NCBI GenBank assembly: GCA_021796545.1
Contig: JAKABX010000008.1
Coordinates: forward strand, 1-35,306
Direction: 5' to 3'
Length of the DNA: 35,306 nucleotides
Source of the DNA: Actinomycetes bacterium
GTDB lineage: Bacteria; Actinomycetota; Acidimicrobiia; Acidimicrobiales; Bog-793
Shown in pieces: positions 8,373-22,966 of this stretch (the stretch's first letter is position 1; every line of letters begins with the position of its first letter). A program made the translations under genes and the position numbers. The notes under the pieces are model-generated. The model did no database searches, was not told the origin of the DNA, and saw only the letters and a list, made by a program, of their open reading frames with translations.

Positions 8373-10118
8373 ATGGAGCTCACCGGAGCACAAGCTTTGA
8401 TCAAGAGCCTCGAGGCCCAGGGCGTCGACGTCGTCTTCGGTCTTCCCGGCGGCGCGATCCTCCCCGTCTACGACCCGATCATCGACTCCGCGATCCGCCA
8501 CATCCTCGTCCGCCACGAGCAGGGCGCCGGCCATGCGGCCGAGGGGTACGCGCAGGTGACCGGGCGCGCGGGGGTCGCGATGGTGACGAGCGGTCCGGGC
8601 GCGACCAACATCGTCACGCCGCTCGCCGACGCGATGATGGACTCGATCCCGCTCGTCGTCATCGCCGGTCAGGTCGCGACGTCCTCGATCGGTACCGACG
8701 CCTTCCAGGAGGTCGACACGACGGGGGTGACGATGGGGGTGACCAAGCACAACTACCTCGTCACCGACCCCGCGGAGATCCCGACCGTCGTCGCCGAGGC
8801 GTTCCACCTCGCGACGACGGGTCGGCCCGGTCCGGTCCTCATCGACTTCCCGAAGGACGTCGCCAACGCGACCGTCCGCTACGAGGAGCCCGGCCCGGTC
8901 GACCTCCCCGGCTACACGCCCCCCGGCGAAGCGGACCCCGCCGGCGTCGAGGCGGCCGCGGACCTCATCGCCGGGGCGAAGCGCCCCGTCGTCTACGCGG
9001 GCGGGGGCGTCCTCAAGGCCGACGCGACGCGCGCGCTCGCCGCCTTCGTCGCCGCCACAGGGATCCCGGTCGTCACGACGCTGATGGGGCGCGGGGCCTT
9101 CCCCGAGAGCGACCGCCACTTCCTCGGCATGCCGGGAATGCACGGCAGCTACGCGGCCGTGACCGCACTGCAGCGCGCGGACCTGCTGCTCGCGTTCGGC
9201 ACGCGCTTCGACGACCGGGTGACGGGCAGGGTCTCGGCCTTCGCGCCCGGTGCGGCAGTCGTCCACGTCGACATCGACCGCGCCGAGCTCGGCAAGGTGC
9301 GCCGCGCCGAGGTGCCGCTCGCGGCCGATTGCCGCCTCGCGATCGAGGCGATCACGGCGGCCGTGCGCCGACGCGGCACGGACGCCTACCCCGAGCGGCT
9401 CGCGCCGTGGTGGGCGGCGCTCGAGGAGTGGCGGACGCGCTTCCCGCTCACCTACGACCGCGGCGAGGACGGGCGCGGCGTCGGCGGCCAGCCCGGGACC
9501 GTGAAGCCGCAGTTCGTGCTCGAGGAGCTGCGCCGGCTCACGCCCGAGGACACGATCCTCGTCGCCGGCGTCGGCCAGCACCAGATGTGGGCGGCGCAGT
9601 TCTGGCGCTTCGAGCACCCGCGTACCTGGGTGAACTCGGGTGGCCTCGGGACGATGGGCTTCGCGGTCCCCGCCGCGCTCGGCGCCAAGGTCGGCCGCCC
9701 CGACCGCATGGTGTGGGCGGTCGACGGCGACGGGTGCTTCCAGATGACGGCCCAGGAGCTCGTCACCGCGAGCGCGGAACAGATCCCCGTCAAGATCGCG
9801 ATTTTGAACAACGCGTACCTCGGCATGGTCCGCCAGTGGCAGCACATGTTCTACGAGGAGCGTTACAGCGAGGTCTACCTCTCGCCGGATCTGCCCGACT
9901 ACGTGCGCTGGGCCGAGGCGATGGGCGGCGTGGGCTTCCGGGTGACGGGCCCGGAGGAGGTCGCCCCGACGATCGAGAAGGCCAACGAGATCGACGACCG
10001 CCCGGTCGTCGTCGACTTCCGGATCGACTCGATGGAGCAGGTCTACCCGATGGTTCCGGCCGGCGCGTCCAACGACGACATCGTCGTCCACCCGAGCCAG
10101 GCCCACCTGCCGCGGTGA
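8373..10118 (+). CDS. ilvB: Acetolactate synthase, large (catalytic) subunit
   Basis: This 581-residue thiamine-diphosphate enzyme has the catalytic glutamate E49 in RHEQGAGHAAEGYA, SGPGATN, and the FAD/TPP-domain segments typical of anabolic AHAS. The TPP-binding VDGDGCFQMTAQEL to NN motif lies near residue 450, and VYPMVPAGAS near the C-terminus. It condenses two pyruvates to acetolactate, or pyruvate and 2-oxobutyrate to acetohydroxybutyrate, the first common step to Val, Leu and Ile. The start ATG has an AGGAG site 5 nt upstream. It is controlled by the upstream leader peptide and terminator. Its stop overlaps the ilvN GTG in a GTGA overlap. Confidence 0.97.
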   Translation: MELTGAQALIKSLEAQGVDVVFGLPGGAILPVYDPIIDSAIRHILVRHEQGAGHAAEGYAQVTGRAGVAMVTSGPGATNIVTPLADAMMDSIPLVVIAGQVATSSIGTDAFQEVDTTGVTMGVTKHNYLVTDPAEIPTVVAEAFHLATTGRPGPVLIDFPKDVANATVRYEEPGPVDLPGYTPPGEADPAGVEAAADLIAGAKRPVVYAGGGVLKADATRALAAFVAATGIPVVTTLMGRGAFPESDRHFLGMPGMHGSYAAVTALQRADLLLAFGTRFDDRVTGRVSAFAPGAAVVHVDIDRAELGKVRRAEVPLAADCRLAIEAITAAVRRRGTDAYPERLAPWWAALEEWRTRFPLTYDRGEDGRGVGGQPGTVKPQFVLEELRRLTPEDTILVAGVGQHQMWAAQFWRFEHPRTWVNSGGLGTMGFAVPAALGAKVGRPDRMVWAVDGDGCFQMTAQELVTASAEQIPVKIAILNNAYLGMVRQWQHMFYEERYSEVYLSPDLPDYVRWAEAMGGVGFRVTGPEEVAPTIEKANEIDDRPVVVDFRIDSMEQVYPMVPAGASNDDIVVHPSQAHLPR

Positions 10119-10621
10119 GCGCGCCCACTGGCGCACGGCGCCATCTCGTCTCCCTGCTCGTCGAGAACCGGGCCGGGGTGCTCGCCCGGATCGCGGGGCT
10201 GTTCTCGCGGCGCGGGTTCAACATCTTCTCCCTCGCCGTCGCGCCCACCGAGGACGAGCGCTTCTCGCGCGTCTCGATCGTCGTCGACCTCGAGAGCGCG
10301 ACGCTCGACCAGGTCCTCGCCCAGCTCGACAAGCTCGTCAACGTCGTCGCGATCAACGAGCTGCGCCCCGAGGACGCGCACGAGGCCGAATTGCTGCTCG
10401 CGACCGTCGCCGGGGACACCGAGGCGCGCGCGGCCCTCGTCGACGCGAGCACGCGTTTTGGCGGGCGCGTGCTCGAGGTGGGGGAGGAGACCCTCACCGT
10501 CCAGCTGGCGGGGCCGCCGGCGGTCCTCGACGAGTTCGAGGCGCTCGCGCGCACGCTGCGGATCGTCGGGCTCCAGCGCACCGGCACGATCGGGCTTCCT
10601 AAGCTGGGCGCGCCGCGCTGA
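10115..10621 (+). CDS. ilvN: Acetolactate synthase, small (regulatory) subunit
   Basis: This 168-residue protein has an N-terminal ACT domain (HLVSLLVENRAGVLARIAGLF, then RRGFNIFSLAVAPTED) and the ALS-small C-terminal domain. It binds branched-chain amino acids, usually valine, for feedback inhibition and activates IlvB. The GTG at 10115 overlaps the ilvB stop by 4 nt and gives the normal family length. The ORF-track frame from 8093 is a shadow upstream of this point. Symbol ilvN or ilvH depends on convention. Confidence 0.95.
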   Translation: MSAPTGARRHLVSLLVENRAGVLARIAGLFSRRGFNIFSLAVAPTEDERFSRVSIVVDLESATLDQVLAQLDKLVNVVAINELRPEDAHEAELLLATVAGDTEARAALVDASTRFGGRVLEVGEETLTVQLAGPPAVLDEFEALARTLRIVGLQRTGTIGLPKLGAPR

Positions 10622-10655
10622 GCCACGCGTTGGACCCGCCCCGGGCCCGACCTGA

Positions 10656-12744
<2,089 letters not shown>

Positions 12745-12748
12745 GGTG

Positions 12749-12778
12749 GCGCCCGGCCGGCGCGCTCCGGCCGGGCGC
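12749..12778. terminator. Bidirectional hairpin between the convergent dehydrogenase gene and serC
   Basis: GCGCCCGGCCGG pairs perfectly over 12 bp with CCGGCCGGGCGC across a CGCGCT loop. It lies 4 bp after the dehydrogenase stop and 5 bp before the serC stop. It lacks a T-run on either side, as is common in actinomycete intergenic terminators. Confidence 0.6.
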
Positions 12779-12783
12779 GCCGC

Positions 12784-15230
<2,447 letters not shown>

Positions 15231-15246
15231 GCATCCGAGGCCGTGA

Positions 15247-15286
15247 CCCGCGACCGGGCTGTTCGTCGCGGGCCCGGGCCCGCGAC
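15247..15286 (+). promoter_or_regulatory. Competing hairpins in the serA leader region
   Basis: CCCGCGAC (15247-15254) can pair with GTCGCGGG (15265-15272). The second element is also the left arm of a perfect palindrome with 11-nt arms (GTCGCGGGCCC followed directly by its reverse complement, 15265-15286). The two pairings are mutually exclusive in RNA. No T-run follows and no short leader peptide with a clear stop is present, so the function (terminator of the upstream gene, operator, or regulatory RNA) is undecided. Confidence 0.4.
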
Positions 15287-15336
15287 AGCGCGCAGAGACA
15301 CCCGCAGCCTCACCGACATCCAAGGAGCGCCCCGAC

Positions 15337-16911
15337 ATGGCACGGATCCTCGTACCCGAAAAGCTTGCCCCGAGCGGGCTCGAGGCGATGGCCGCGGCCG
15401 GCCACGAGGTCGACGTCCGCCTCGGACTCACCCCCGAGCAGCTCATCGAGGCGCTCCAAGGAGCCAACGCGCTCGTCGTGCGCTCGGCGACCAAGGTCAC
15501 CGAGACGGTCCTCGAAGCCGGCCGCGACCTCCAGGTCGTCGGGCGCGCGGGCGTCGGCCTCGACAACGTCGACGTCGAGGCGGCGACGCGACTCGGGGTC
15601 ATGGTCGTCAACGCGCCCGAGTCGAACATCGTCTCGGCCGCCGAGCACGCGATCGCGCTCCTCCTCGCCGAGGCGCGCAACGTGCCCCAGGCGCACGCGG
15701 CACTCGTCGAGGGCCGCTGGGAGCGTTCGAAGTGGGAGGGCGTCGAGCTGCTGCACAAGACGCTCGGGATCGTCGGCCTCGGCCGCATCGGCACCCTCGT
15801 CGCCCAGCGCATGGCCGGCTTCGGGATGCGCCTCGTCGCGTACGACCCCTACACCGCGCCCGAGCGCGCGAAGCGCCTCGGCGTCGAGCTGATGGCCCTC
15901 GACGATCTCCTCGCGGTCGCCGACTTCATCACGATCCACCTGCCAAGGACCAAGGAGACGGCCGGTCTTTTCAACAAGGACACGCTCGCGCGCGTCAAGC
16001 CCGGCGTCCGGATCGTCAACGCAGCACGCGGCGGCATCGTCGACGAGGCGGCCCTCGCCGAGGCGATCACCGCCGGGCGCGTCGGCGGGGCCGCGCTCGA
16101 CGTCTTCGCCGAGGAGCCCTGCACCGCCTCCCCGCTGTTCGGTCTGAAGGGCGTCGTCGTCACCCCGCACCTCGGCGCGAGCACGGGCGAGGCGCAGGAC
16201 AAGGCCGGCGAGCAGATCGCGGAGCAGATCGTGCTTGCGCTGCGCGGCGACTTCGTGCCCTACGCCGTCAACGTCTCCGCGCGGGGCGCGTCGGAGGCCG
16301 TCCGCCCCTACCTCGGGCTCGCCGAGGAGCTGGGCCGCTTCCTCGTCGGTCTGTGCGAGGGGCTCCCCGACGCCGTCGACATCGACTACCGCGGCACGCT
16401 CGCGAGCGAGGACACTTCGATGGTCAGCCTCGCGGTCCTAAAGGGGCTGATCGGCGCGACGAGCGACGAGCCCGTCTCCTACGTCAACGCGCCGCGTATC
16501 GCCGAGGAGCGCGGCCTGCAGCTGCGCGAGAGCCAGACGAGCACCTCGAGCGACTTCGTCAGCGCGCTCACGGTGCGCTCGGCGACCCACGAGGTGGCCG
16601 GGGCACTGGCCGGCCTGGGCGGGGCACCACGCGTCGTCCTGGTCGACGGGCACAACATCGACGTCCCTCCGGCGCCCAACATGTTGACGGTGGTGAACGA
16701 GGACCGGCCAGGCATGATCGGCGTCGTCGGGACTGCGCTCGGCGCGGCCGGGCTGTCCATCTCCAACATGGCTGTGGGTCCCACGCTCGGCTCGGGGACC
16801 GCGCTCATGGTCATCACGACCGACGCGCCCGTTCCCGCGCAGGTGCTGGCATCGCTGCGCCAGCACGTGGGGATCATCGAGGTCCACCAGATCGGGGGGC
16901 GCGACAGCTGA
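15337..16911 (+). CDS. serA: D-3-phosphoglycerate dehydrogenase (long form, with ASB and ACT domains)
   Basis: 524 residues. The substrate domain begins with ILVPEKLAPSGLEAM. The NAD-binding GIVGLGRIGTLVAQRM is near residue 150, NAARGGIVDE carries the catalytic arginine region, FAEEP the glutamate and VVTPHLGASTGEAQ the histidine. After about residue 310 come the allosteric-substrate-binding domain and a C-terminal ACT domain (NMLTVVNEDRPGMIGVVGTAL). This is the mycobacterial-type SerA that is feedback inhibited by serine. It oxidises 3-phosphoglycerate to phosphohydroxypyruvate, feeding SerC next door. The ATG has AAGGAG 11 nt upstream. It lies downstream of the aminotransferase with an unusual palindrome in the gap. 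Confidence 0.97.
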   Translation: MARILVPEKLAPSGLEAMAAAGHEVDVRLGLTPEQLIEALQGANALVVRSATKVTETVLEAGRDLQVVGRAGVGLDNVDVEAATRLGVMVVNAPESNIVSAAEHAIALLLAEARNVPQAHAALVEGRWERSKWEGVELLHKTLGIVGLGRIGTLVAQRMAGFGMRLVAYDPYTAPERAKRLGVELMALDDLLAVADFITIHLPRTKETAGLFNKDTLARVKPGVRIVNAARGGIVDEAALAEAITAGRVGGAALDVFAEEPCTASPLFGLKGVVVTPHLGASTGEAQDKAGEQIAEQIVLALRGDFVPYAVNVSARGASEAVRPYLGLAEELGRFLVGLCEGLPDAVDIDYRGTLASEDTSMVSLAVLKGLIGATSDEPVSYVNAPRIAEERGLQLRESQTSTSSDFVSALTVRSATHEVAGALAGLGGAPRVVLVDGHNIDVPPAPNMLTVVNEDRPGMIGVVGTALGAAGLSISNMAVGPTLGSGTALMVITTDAPVPAQVLASLRQHVGIIEVHQIGGRDS

Positions 16912-16928
16912 GCGCCGCGCGACGGAGT

Positions 16929-17231
16929 TCAGCGCGGCGTCGGGTCTCCCGCCGCGGTGCTCCCCGCGGCCGCGTCCGGCTCCGCGACCTGCCCGAGCGG
17001 CCGCTCGTCGCCGGCCGGAGACGGGCGCGACGCCGCGATACGTACCTCCCCGGCGGGCGCCGTCGGCACGGCCGGCCAGATGCCCTCGCTCGCGCGAGCG
17101 AACGCCTCGTTGCGCCGCGCCGAGCGCCGGCGCGCGCGTCGGCGGGCGAGGGCGACGAGCGCCGCGGCGCCTGCGCCACCGACCCCCGCGGCGACCCCCG
17201 CTCTCCAGCGGGAGCGAAGTGGCAGTCTCAT
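16929..17231 (-). CDS. Small membrane-anchored protein of unknown function
   Basis: About 100 residues from MRLPLRSRWRAGVAAG. One transmembrane segment (about residues 9-29, alanine/glycine/valine rich) is followed by a strongly basic [12 protein letters not shown] stretch and a proline/alanine-rich tail. No family is recognised. The gene is supported by an AGGGAGG ribosome site 4 nt before the ATG at 17231 and by a TAGGAT box at 17259-17254 upstream of it. The ORF-track start at 17255 would bypass that site. It is convergent with serA (17-bp gap) and divergent from the leuA leader transcript, whose -35 region overlaps its own promoter region. Confidence 0.65.
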   Translation of the reverse strand: MRLPLRSRWRAGVAAGVGGAGAAALVALARRRARRRSARRNEAFARASEGIWPAVPTAPAGEVRIAASRPSPAGDERPLGQVAEPDAAAGSTAAGDPTPR

Positions 17232-17278
17232 GCGACCTCCCTTGAGCGCGGGCATCCTAACCGGGGCGGCGCGCGACC

Positions 17279-17308
17279 TTGACGGGGGCGTGACGCGCAG
17301 CGCACAAT
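17279..17308 (+). promoter_or_regulatory. Promoter of the leuA leader transcript
   Basis: TTGACG (17279-17284) and CACAAT (17303-17308) are separated by 18 bp. The leader GTG at 17315 follows the -10 box by exactly 6 nt, so the RNA should start at that GTG. A divergent TAGGAT box (17254-17259, minus) serves the small membrane protein, so the two promoters are back to back. Confidence 0.65.
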
Positions 17309-17314
17309 TGCGCG

Positions 17315-17356
17315 GTGCGCACCCTTTCCCGCCCCGAGAGCCTCCTCCTTACCTAG
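17315..17356 (+). CDS. leuA leader peptide MRTLSRPESLLLT (attenuator uORF, leaderless)
   Basis: This 13-codon frame from GTG to TAG reads MRTLSRPESLLLT, with three consecutive Leu codons (CTC CTC CTT) before Thr-stop and a fourth Leu near the start. It lies between a good promoter and a strong terminator upstream of leuA, the first leucine-specific enzyme. No ribosome-binding site is present; the GTG is 6 nt after the -10 box. Stalling at the Leu triplet would signal leucine shortage. It is not in the ORF track because it is too short. Confidence 0.82.
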   Translation: MRTLSRPESLLLT

Positions 17357-19679
<2,323 letters not shown>

Positions 19680-19685
19680 GCGCCC

Positions 19686-20279
19686 CTAGCTCGCCCGGGG
19701 CATCCAGGCGGGCCGGTGCGCCTCGTAGGCGTCGATCGCGTCGGCGTGGACGAGGGTGACCCCGATGTCGTCGAGGCCCCGCAGGAGGCGCTCGCGGGCG
19801 CTCTCGTCGAGCTGGAAGGGTGCGACGAGAGCGATGGCAGGGACCTCGACGACGCGGCGCTCGACGTCGACGGTGACCTCGAGGCCCGGGTCGGTGGCGA
19901 CGGCCTCGAGGAGGCGGCGGCCGTCCTCGGCGCCGACCTCGGCGGGAACGAGGCCCGAGCGGGTCGAGTTGTTGCGGAAGATGTCGGCGATGCGCGGGCT
20001 GATGACGGCCTGGAATCCGTAGTCGACGAGCGCCCACACCGCGTGCTCGCGCGACGAGCCGATGCCGAAGTTCGGACCGGCGACCAGAATGCGCGCGCCC
20101 GCGTACTCGGGCTTGTTGAGGACGAAGTCGCGCGCGTCGCGCCACTCGGCGAACAACCCGGCGCCGAAGCCCGTGCGCTCGATGCGCTTCAGCCACTCGC
20201 TCGGGATGATCTGGTCCGTGTCGACGTCCGAGCGGTCGAGCGGCACCGCCCGACCCGTGACCACCTTGACCGGTTCCAT
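19686..20279 (-). CDS. leuD: 3-isopropylmalate dehydratase, small subunit
   Basis: 197 residues from MEPVKVVTGRAVPLDRSDVDTDQIIP, the standard LeuD opening. GPNFGIGSSREHAVWAL is the swivelling-domain substrate loop, and RIADIFRNNSTRSGLVP follows. With LeuC it isomerises 2- to 3-isopropylmalate. The start at 20279 is 29 nt after the leuC stop; the ribosome site is weak (GGAAGGGCGGC, rather distant), suggesting coupling to leuC. The ORF-track frame continues upstream to 20927, but that part is a shadow of leuC. Confidence 0.95.
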   Translation of the reverse strand: MEPVKVVTGRAVPLDRSDVDTDQIIPSEWLKRIERTGFGAGLFAEWRDARDFVLNKPEYAGARILVAGPNFGIGSSREHAVWALVDYGFQAVISPRIADIFRNNSTRSGLVPAEVGAEDGRRLLEAVATDPGLEVTVDVERRVVEVPAIALVAPFQLDESARERLLRGLDDIGVTLVHADAIDAYEAHRPAWMPRAS

Positions 20280-20308
20280 CGCGGTTCTGCCGCCCTTCCT
20301 GGTCGCGC

Positions 20309-21715
20309 TCAGTCGAGCTCGTCGGGTGTGCTGAAGCGCCCTGCGACGGCGGTCGCCGCCGCGACGGCGGGGGAGACGAGGTGCGTCCGCCCGCCGCGGC
20401 CCTGGCGCCCCTCGAAGTTCCGGTTGGAGGTCGAGGCGCAGCGCTCGCCCGCGGAGAGCTGGTCGGGGTTCATCCCGAGGCACATCGAGCAACCCGCCTC
20501 GCGCCACTCGAAGCCCGCGGCGCGGAAGACCTTGTCGAGGCCCTCGGCCTCCGCCGCTGCCTTGACGCGGCGCGACCCGGGGACGGCGAGCGCGCGCACC
20601 GACGCCGCGACGCGCCGGCCGTCGAGAACCGCGGCCGCCGCGCGCAGGTCCTCGAGGCGGCCGTTGGTGCACGAGCCGATGAAGACGGTGTCGACGGGCA
20701 CCTCGCGCATCGCGGTCCCCGGTGCGAGGCCCATGTAGGCGAGCGCACGCTCGGCCGCCGCGCGCTGGTCGGGGTCCGCGAAGCTCGCCGGATCGGGCAC
20801 CGCGCCGTCGAGGGTCGTCACCTGGCCGGGGTTGGTGCCCCAGGTGACGCTCGGGCGCACGGCCGCGGCGTCGAGGGTGACGACCGTGTCGAACGCGGCG
20901 CCGGGGTCCGTCGCGAGCGCGCGCCACTGCTCGACGGCCGCGTCGAACGCGGCGCCCCTCGGCGCGTGGTCGCGGCCTTCGAGGTAGGAAAAGGTCACCT
21001 CGTCGGGCGCGATGAGCCCGGCGCGCGCGCCGGCCTCGATCGACATGTTGCAGACGGTCATGCGCCCCTCCATCGACAGAGCGCGCACGGCCGAGCCGCG
21101 GTACTCGACGACGTGGCCGATCCCCCCGCCGGTGCCGATGCGCCCGATGATCGAGAGCACGAGGTCCTTCGGGGTGACTCCGGGGGCGAGCTCGCCGTCG
21201 ACCTCGATCGCCATCGTCTTCGGCCGCTTCTGCGGCAGGGTCTGGGTGGCGAGCACGTGCTCGACCTCGCTCGTGCCGATGCCGAACGCGAGGGCACCGA
21301 AGGCGCCGTGGGTCGAGGTGTGGCTGTCCCCGCAGACGATCGTCATTCCCGGCTGGGTGAAGCCCTGTTCGGGGCCGATGATGTGGACGATCCCCTGGTT
21401 CTTGTCGCCCATCGGGTAGAAGGTGACGCCGAACTCCGCGCAGTTGGCGGCGAGCGCCTCGAGCTGGCGGCGCGAGACGGGATCGGCGACGGGCTTGTCG
21501 ATGTCGGTCGTCGGGACGTTGTGGTCGGCCGTCGCGAGCGTGAGGTCCGGGCGGCGCACGCGTCGGCCGGCGAGGCGCAGGCCCTCGAAGGCCTGCGGCG
21601 AGGTCACCTCGTGGACGAGGTGGAGGTCGATGTAGAGCAGGTCGGGCTCGGCGGCGCCGTCACCGGCGCGCACGAGGTGGCGTTCCCAGATCTTTTCCGA
21701 CAGCGTTTGTGGCAT
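20309..21715 (-). CDS. leuC: 3-isopropylmalate dehydratase, large subunit
   Basis: 468 residues of aconitase-like [4Fe-4S] enzyme. Motifs: [40 protein letters not shown], and the cluster cysteines in FIGSCTNGR and [11 protein letters not shown]. The end reads [21 protein letters not shown]. The start at 21715 has GAGG about 5 nt upstream and lies only 37 bp after the greA stop. With no promoter or attenuator visible in that gap, leuCD may be transcribed from the greA promoter or a weak internal one. This contrasts with the attenuated leuA and leuB units. Confidence 0.96.
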   Translation of the reverse strand: MPQTLSEKIWERHLVRAGDGAAEPDLLYIDLHLVHEVTSPQAFEGLRLAGRRVRRPDLTLATADHNVPTTDIDKPVADPVSRRQLEALAANCAEFGVTFYPMGDKNQGIVHIIGPEQGFTQPGMTIVCGDSHTSTHGAFGALAFGIGTSEVEHVLATQTLPQKRPKTMAIEVDGELAPGVTPKDLVLSIIGRIGTGGGIGHVVEYRGSAVRALSMEGRMTVCNMSIEAGARAGLIAPDEVTFSYLEGRDHAPRGAAFDAAVEQWRALATDPGAAFDTVVTLDAAAVRPSVTWGTNPGQVTTLDGAVPDPASFADPDQRAAAERALAYMGLAPGTAMREVPVDTVFIGSCTNGRLEDLRAAAAVLDGRRVAASVRALAVPGSRRVKAAAEAEGLDKVFRAAGFEWREAGCSMCLGMNPDQLSAGERCASTSNRNFEGRQGRGGRTHLVSPAVAAATAVAGRFSTPDELD

Positions 21716-21752
21716 CCCGCCCTCTTCTCGCGTGGTTCTTTGCCCCGACGCC

Positions 21753-22220
21753 TCAGTCGACCGCCGCGATCTCGACGCGCAGCCGCCCGTTGGGCGCCTC
21801 GTACTCGACGACCTCGCCGGCGCGGTGCCCGAGCAGCGCCTGGCCGAGCGGGCTGCCCGGCGAGATCACCGACACGTCGGGACGGCGCTCCTCGATCGAG
21901 CCGAGGAGGTAGCGCTCGAGCTCGTCGTCGCCTTCGTAGCGCAGCGAGACGATCGTGCCGGCCTGCACCGTACCGTCGGACGCGGCGGCCTTGTCGACGA
22001 TCACGGCGGAGCCGAGCATCGCCTGGATCAGGCGGATCCGCGCCTCCATCTTCCCCTGGGCGTCCTTGGCGGCGTGGTAGTCGCCGTTCTCCGAGAGGTC
22101 GCCGAGCGCGCGCGCCGCCTCGATCTGCTTCGCGATCTCGATGCGCCCCCGGGTCGAGAGATCCTCGAGCTCCGCGACGAGGCGCGCGTGGGCCTCAGGG
22201 CTGAGATGGGTCTCGCTCAT
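21753..22220 (-). CDS. greA: Transcription elongation factor GreA
   Basis: 155 residues. The N-terminal coiled coil carries the tip motif [16 protein letters not shown], whose acidic residues reach into RNA polymerase to stimulate transcript cleavage. The C-terminal FKBP-like domain ends [23 protein letters not shown]. It rescues backtracked polymerase. The ATG at 22220 has no ribosome site but has a TACATT box 7 nt upstream, fitting a leaderless or nearly leaderless message. leuC follows at 37 bp. Confidence 0.95.
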   Translation of the reverse strand: MSETHLSPEAHARLVAELEDLSTRGRIEIAKQIEAARALGDLSENGDYHAAKDAQGKMEARIRLIQAMLGSAVIVDKAAASDGTVQAGTIVSLRYEGDDELERYLLGSIEERRPDVSVISPGSPLGQALLGHRAGEVVEYEAPNGRLRVEIAAVD

Positions 22221-22227
22221 CTGACCG

Positions 22228-22233
22228 AATGTA
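22228..22233 (-). promoter_or_regulatory. -10 box of greA (leaderless)
   Basis: On the minus strand TACATT is followed by 7 nt and the greA ATG. No ribosome-binding sequence lies between them. Confidence 0.45.
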
Positions 22234-22256
22234 CCGCTTCGCGCCGGGGCGCCTCT

Positions 22257-22724
22257 TCAGAGCAGCGGTCCGCCGGGCCCGCCCCGCCGCAGCACCCGCT
22301 CGCGCCGGCGCGCCTCGCGTGCGGCGACGCGCTGGAGTCGCCGGACGACGAGCACGACGCTCGCGATGAGCACGAGGACCGGGAGCGTGGCGCCGCGCTC
22401 GCCGCCCGCGATCCACAACATGAGGACGTAGAGATCGATCAGGCCGAGCAGAAGGATCCGGGGGAGCGCGCGCTGGGAGCGCGCCACCTCGCTCCAGCGG
22501 GGCTGGAGCGCCTCGCGGGTCCGGGCGTCGTCGTCGGCGGGGAGGTCGACGAGAAGCGCGTCGAGCTGCCCGAGCGTCTTGGCCTCGAGCGCCTGGCTGA
22601 TGCGGTCCGAAATCTCGGTCACGTCGAGGCGGCCGGCCGCGCCGTGGTGACGCAGGAGCGCGACGACCGCGTCCCGATCGGCGTCCGACGCCCGGAGGAT
22701 CCGACGGTCACCGCCTGCGACCAC
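22257..22724 (-). CDS. DUF1707 domain membrane protein
   Basis: 155 residues. The first 65 match the DUF1707 pattern: ILRASDADRDAVVALLRHH, GRLDVTEISDRISQALEAKTLGQL and then LVDLPAD. Two hydrophobic segments follow (about residues 90-107 and 113-127), then an arginine-rich cytoplasmic tail. DUF1707 proteins are common in actinomycetes as small membrane proteins of unknown role. The start GTG (22724) stands exactly 6 nt after a TAGACT box. It is followed by greA 36 bp downstream on the same strand. Confidence 0.82.
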   Translation of the reverse strand: MVAGGDRRILRASDADRDAVVALLRHHGAAGRLDVTEISDRISQALEAKTLGQLDALLVDLPADDDARTREALQPRWSEVARSQRALPRILLLGLIDLYVLMLWIAGGERGATLPVLVLIASVVLVVRRLQRVAAREARRRERVLRRGGPGGPLL

Positions 22725-22730
22725 GGGTCC

Positions 22731-22736
22731 AGTCTA
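22731..22736 (-). promoter_or_regulatory. -10 box of the DUF1707 gene (leaderless GTG)
   Basis: TAGACT on the minus strand, then exactly 6 nt (GGACCC), then GTG. It is only 18 bp from the -35 element of the divergent leuB leader promoter. Confidence 0.55.
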
Positions 22737-22753
22737 GGCCCGGCGGGGCGCAG

Positions 22754-22783
22754 TTGACGGACGTGTGCGGGCCTTGGGAGACT
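22754..22783 (+). promoter_or_regulatory. Promoter of the leuB-ilvE-cimA leader transcript
   Basis: TTGACG (22754-22759) and GAGACT (22778-22783) are separated by 18 bp. The first GTG of the leader peptide (22790) is exactly 6 nt downstream of the -10 box, the same geometry as at the ilvB and leuA leaders. Confidence 0.62.
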
Positions 22784-22789
22784 TGGGAG

Positions 22790-22825
22790 GTGGCCGTGAC
22801 GAGGGTTGGCGTAATTATCACCTGA
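22790..22825 (+). CDS. leuB-ilvE-cimA leader peptide MAVTRVGVIIT (attenuator uORF, leaderless)
   Basis: This 11-codon frame from GTG to TGA reads MAVTRVGVIIT. The critical run is Val-Ile-Ile-Thr (GTA ATT ATC ACC) directly before the stop, with two further Val codons upstream. GTA and ATT are rare in the structural genes. It stands between promoter and terminator ahead of leuB, ilvE and cimA. Because CimA makes the isoleucine precursor 2-oxobutyrate, Ile codons are the expected sensor. It lacks a ribosome site and is too short for the ORF track. An internal GTG at 22796 could be an alternative start, but the 6-nt spacing favours 22790. Confidence 0.8.
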   Translation: MAVTRVGVIIT

Positions 22826-22832
22826 ACGGCGC

Positions 22833-22880
22833 GTCCCGAGCGGGTTGCGTCGTGTGCCGTCCCTCGGGGACGGTTTTTTT
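22833..22880 (+). terminator. leuB attenuator: terminator with candidate antiterminator
   Basis: CCGTCCC (22857-22863) pairs perfectly with GGGACGG (22867-22873) across a TCG loop, followed by seven T. Upstream GTCCCGAG (22833-22840) can pair with CTCGGGGAC (22863-22871), with one bulged G. That pairing would break the terminator stem and so is a candidate antiterminator. ACGGC right after the leader stop can pair with GCCGT overlapping the terminator arm. The arrangement fits ribosome-mediated attenuation. Confidence 0.78.
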
Positions 22881-22966
22881 GTTCCTCCGGCGCGACCAGG
22901 CGCCCGCAAATGGACCGGGCCCGAGCGGCCGGAGGTGGATCGGGCGTCGAGGGGAGTGTGTGGGCG

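Noticed and set aside
8076-10136. 686-residue minus-strand ORF antisense to ilvB
   Set aside because: Low-complexity Arg/Asp/Val-rich translation with no family motif. Long antisense frames are expected opposite GC3-rich genes, and ilvB has full catalytic motifs.
15243-17282. GTG at 15243 as start of a serA leader peptide
   Set aside because: The frame has no early stop and runs through serA as a shadow, so it is not a leader peptide. Only the hairpins are kept as an observation.
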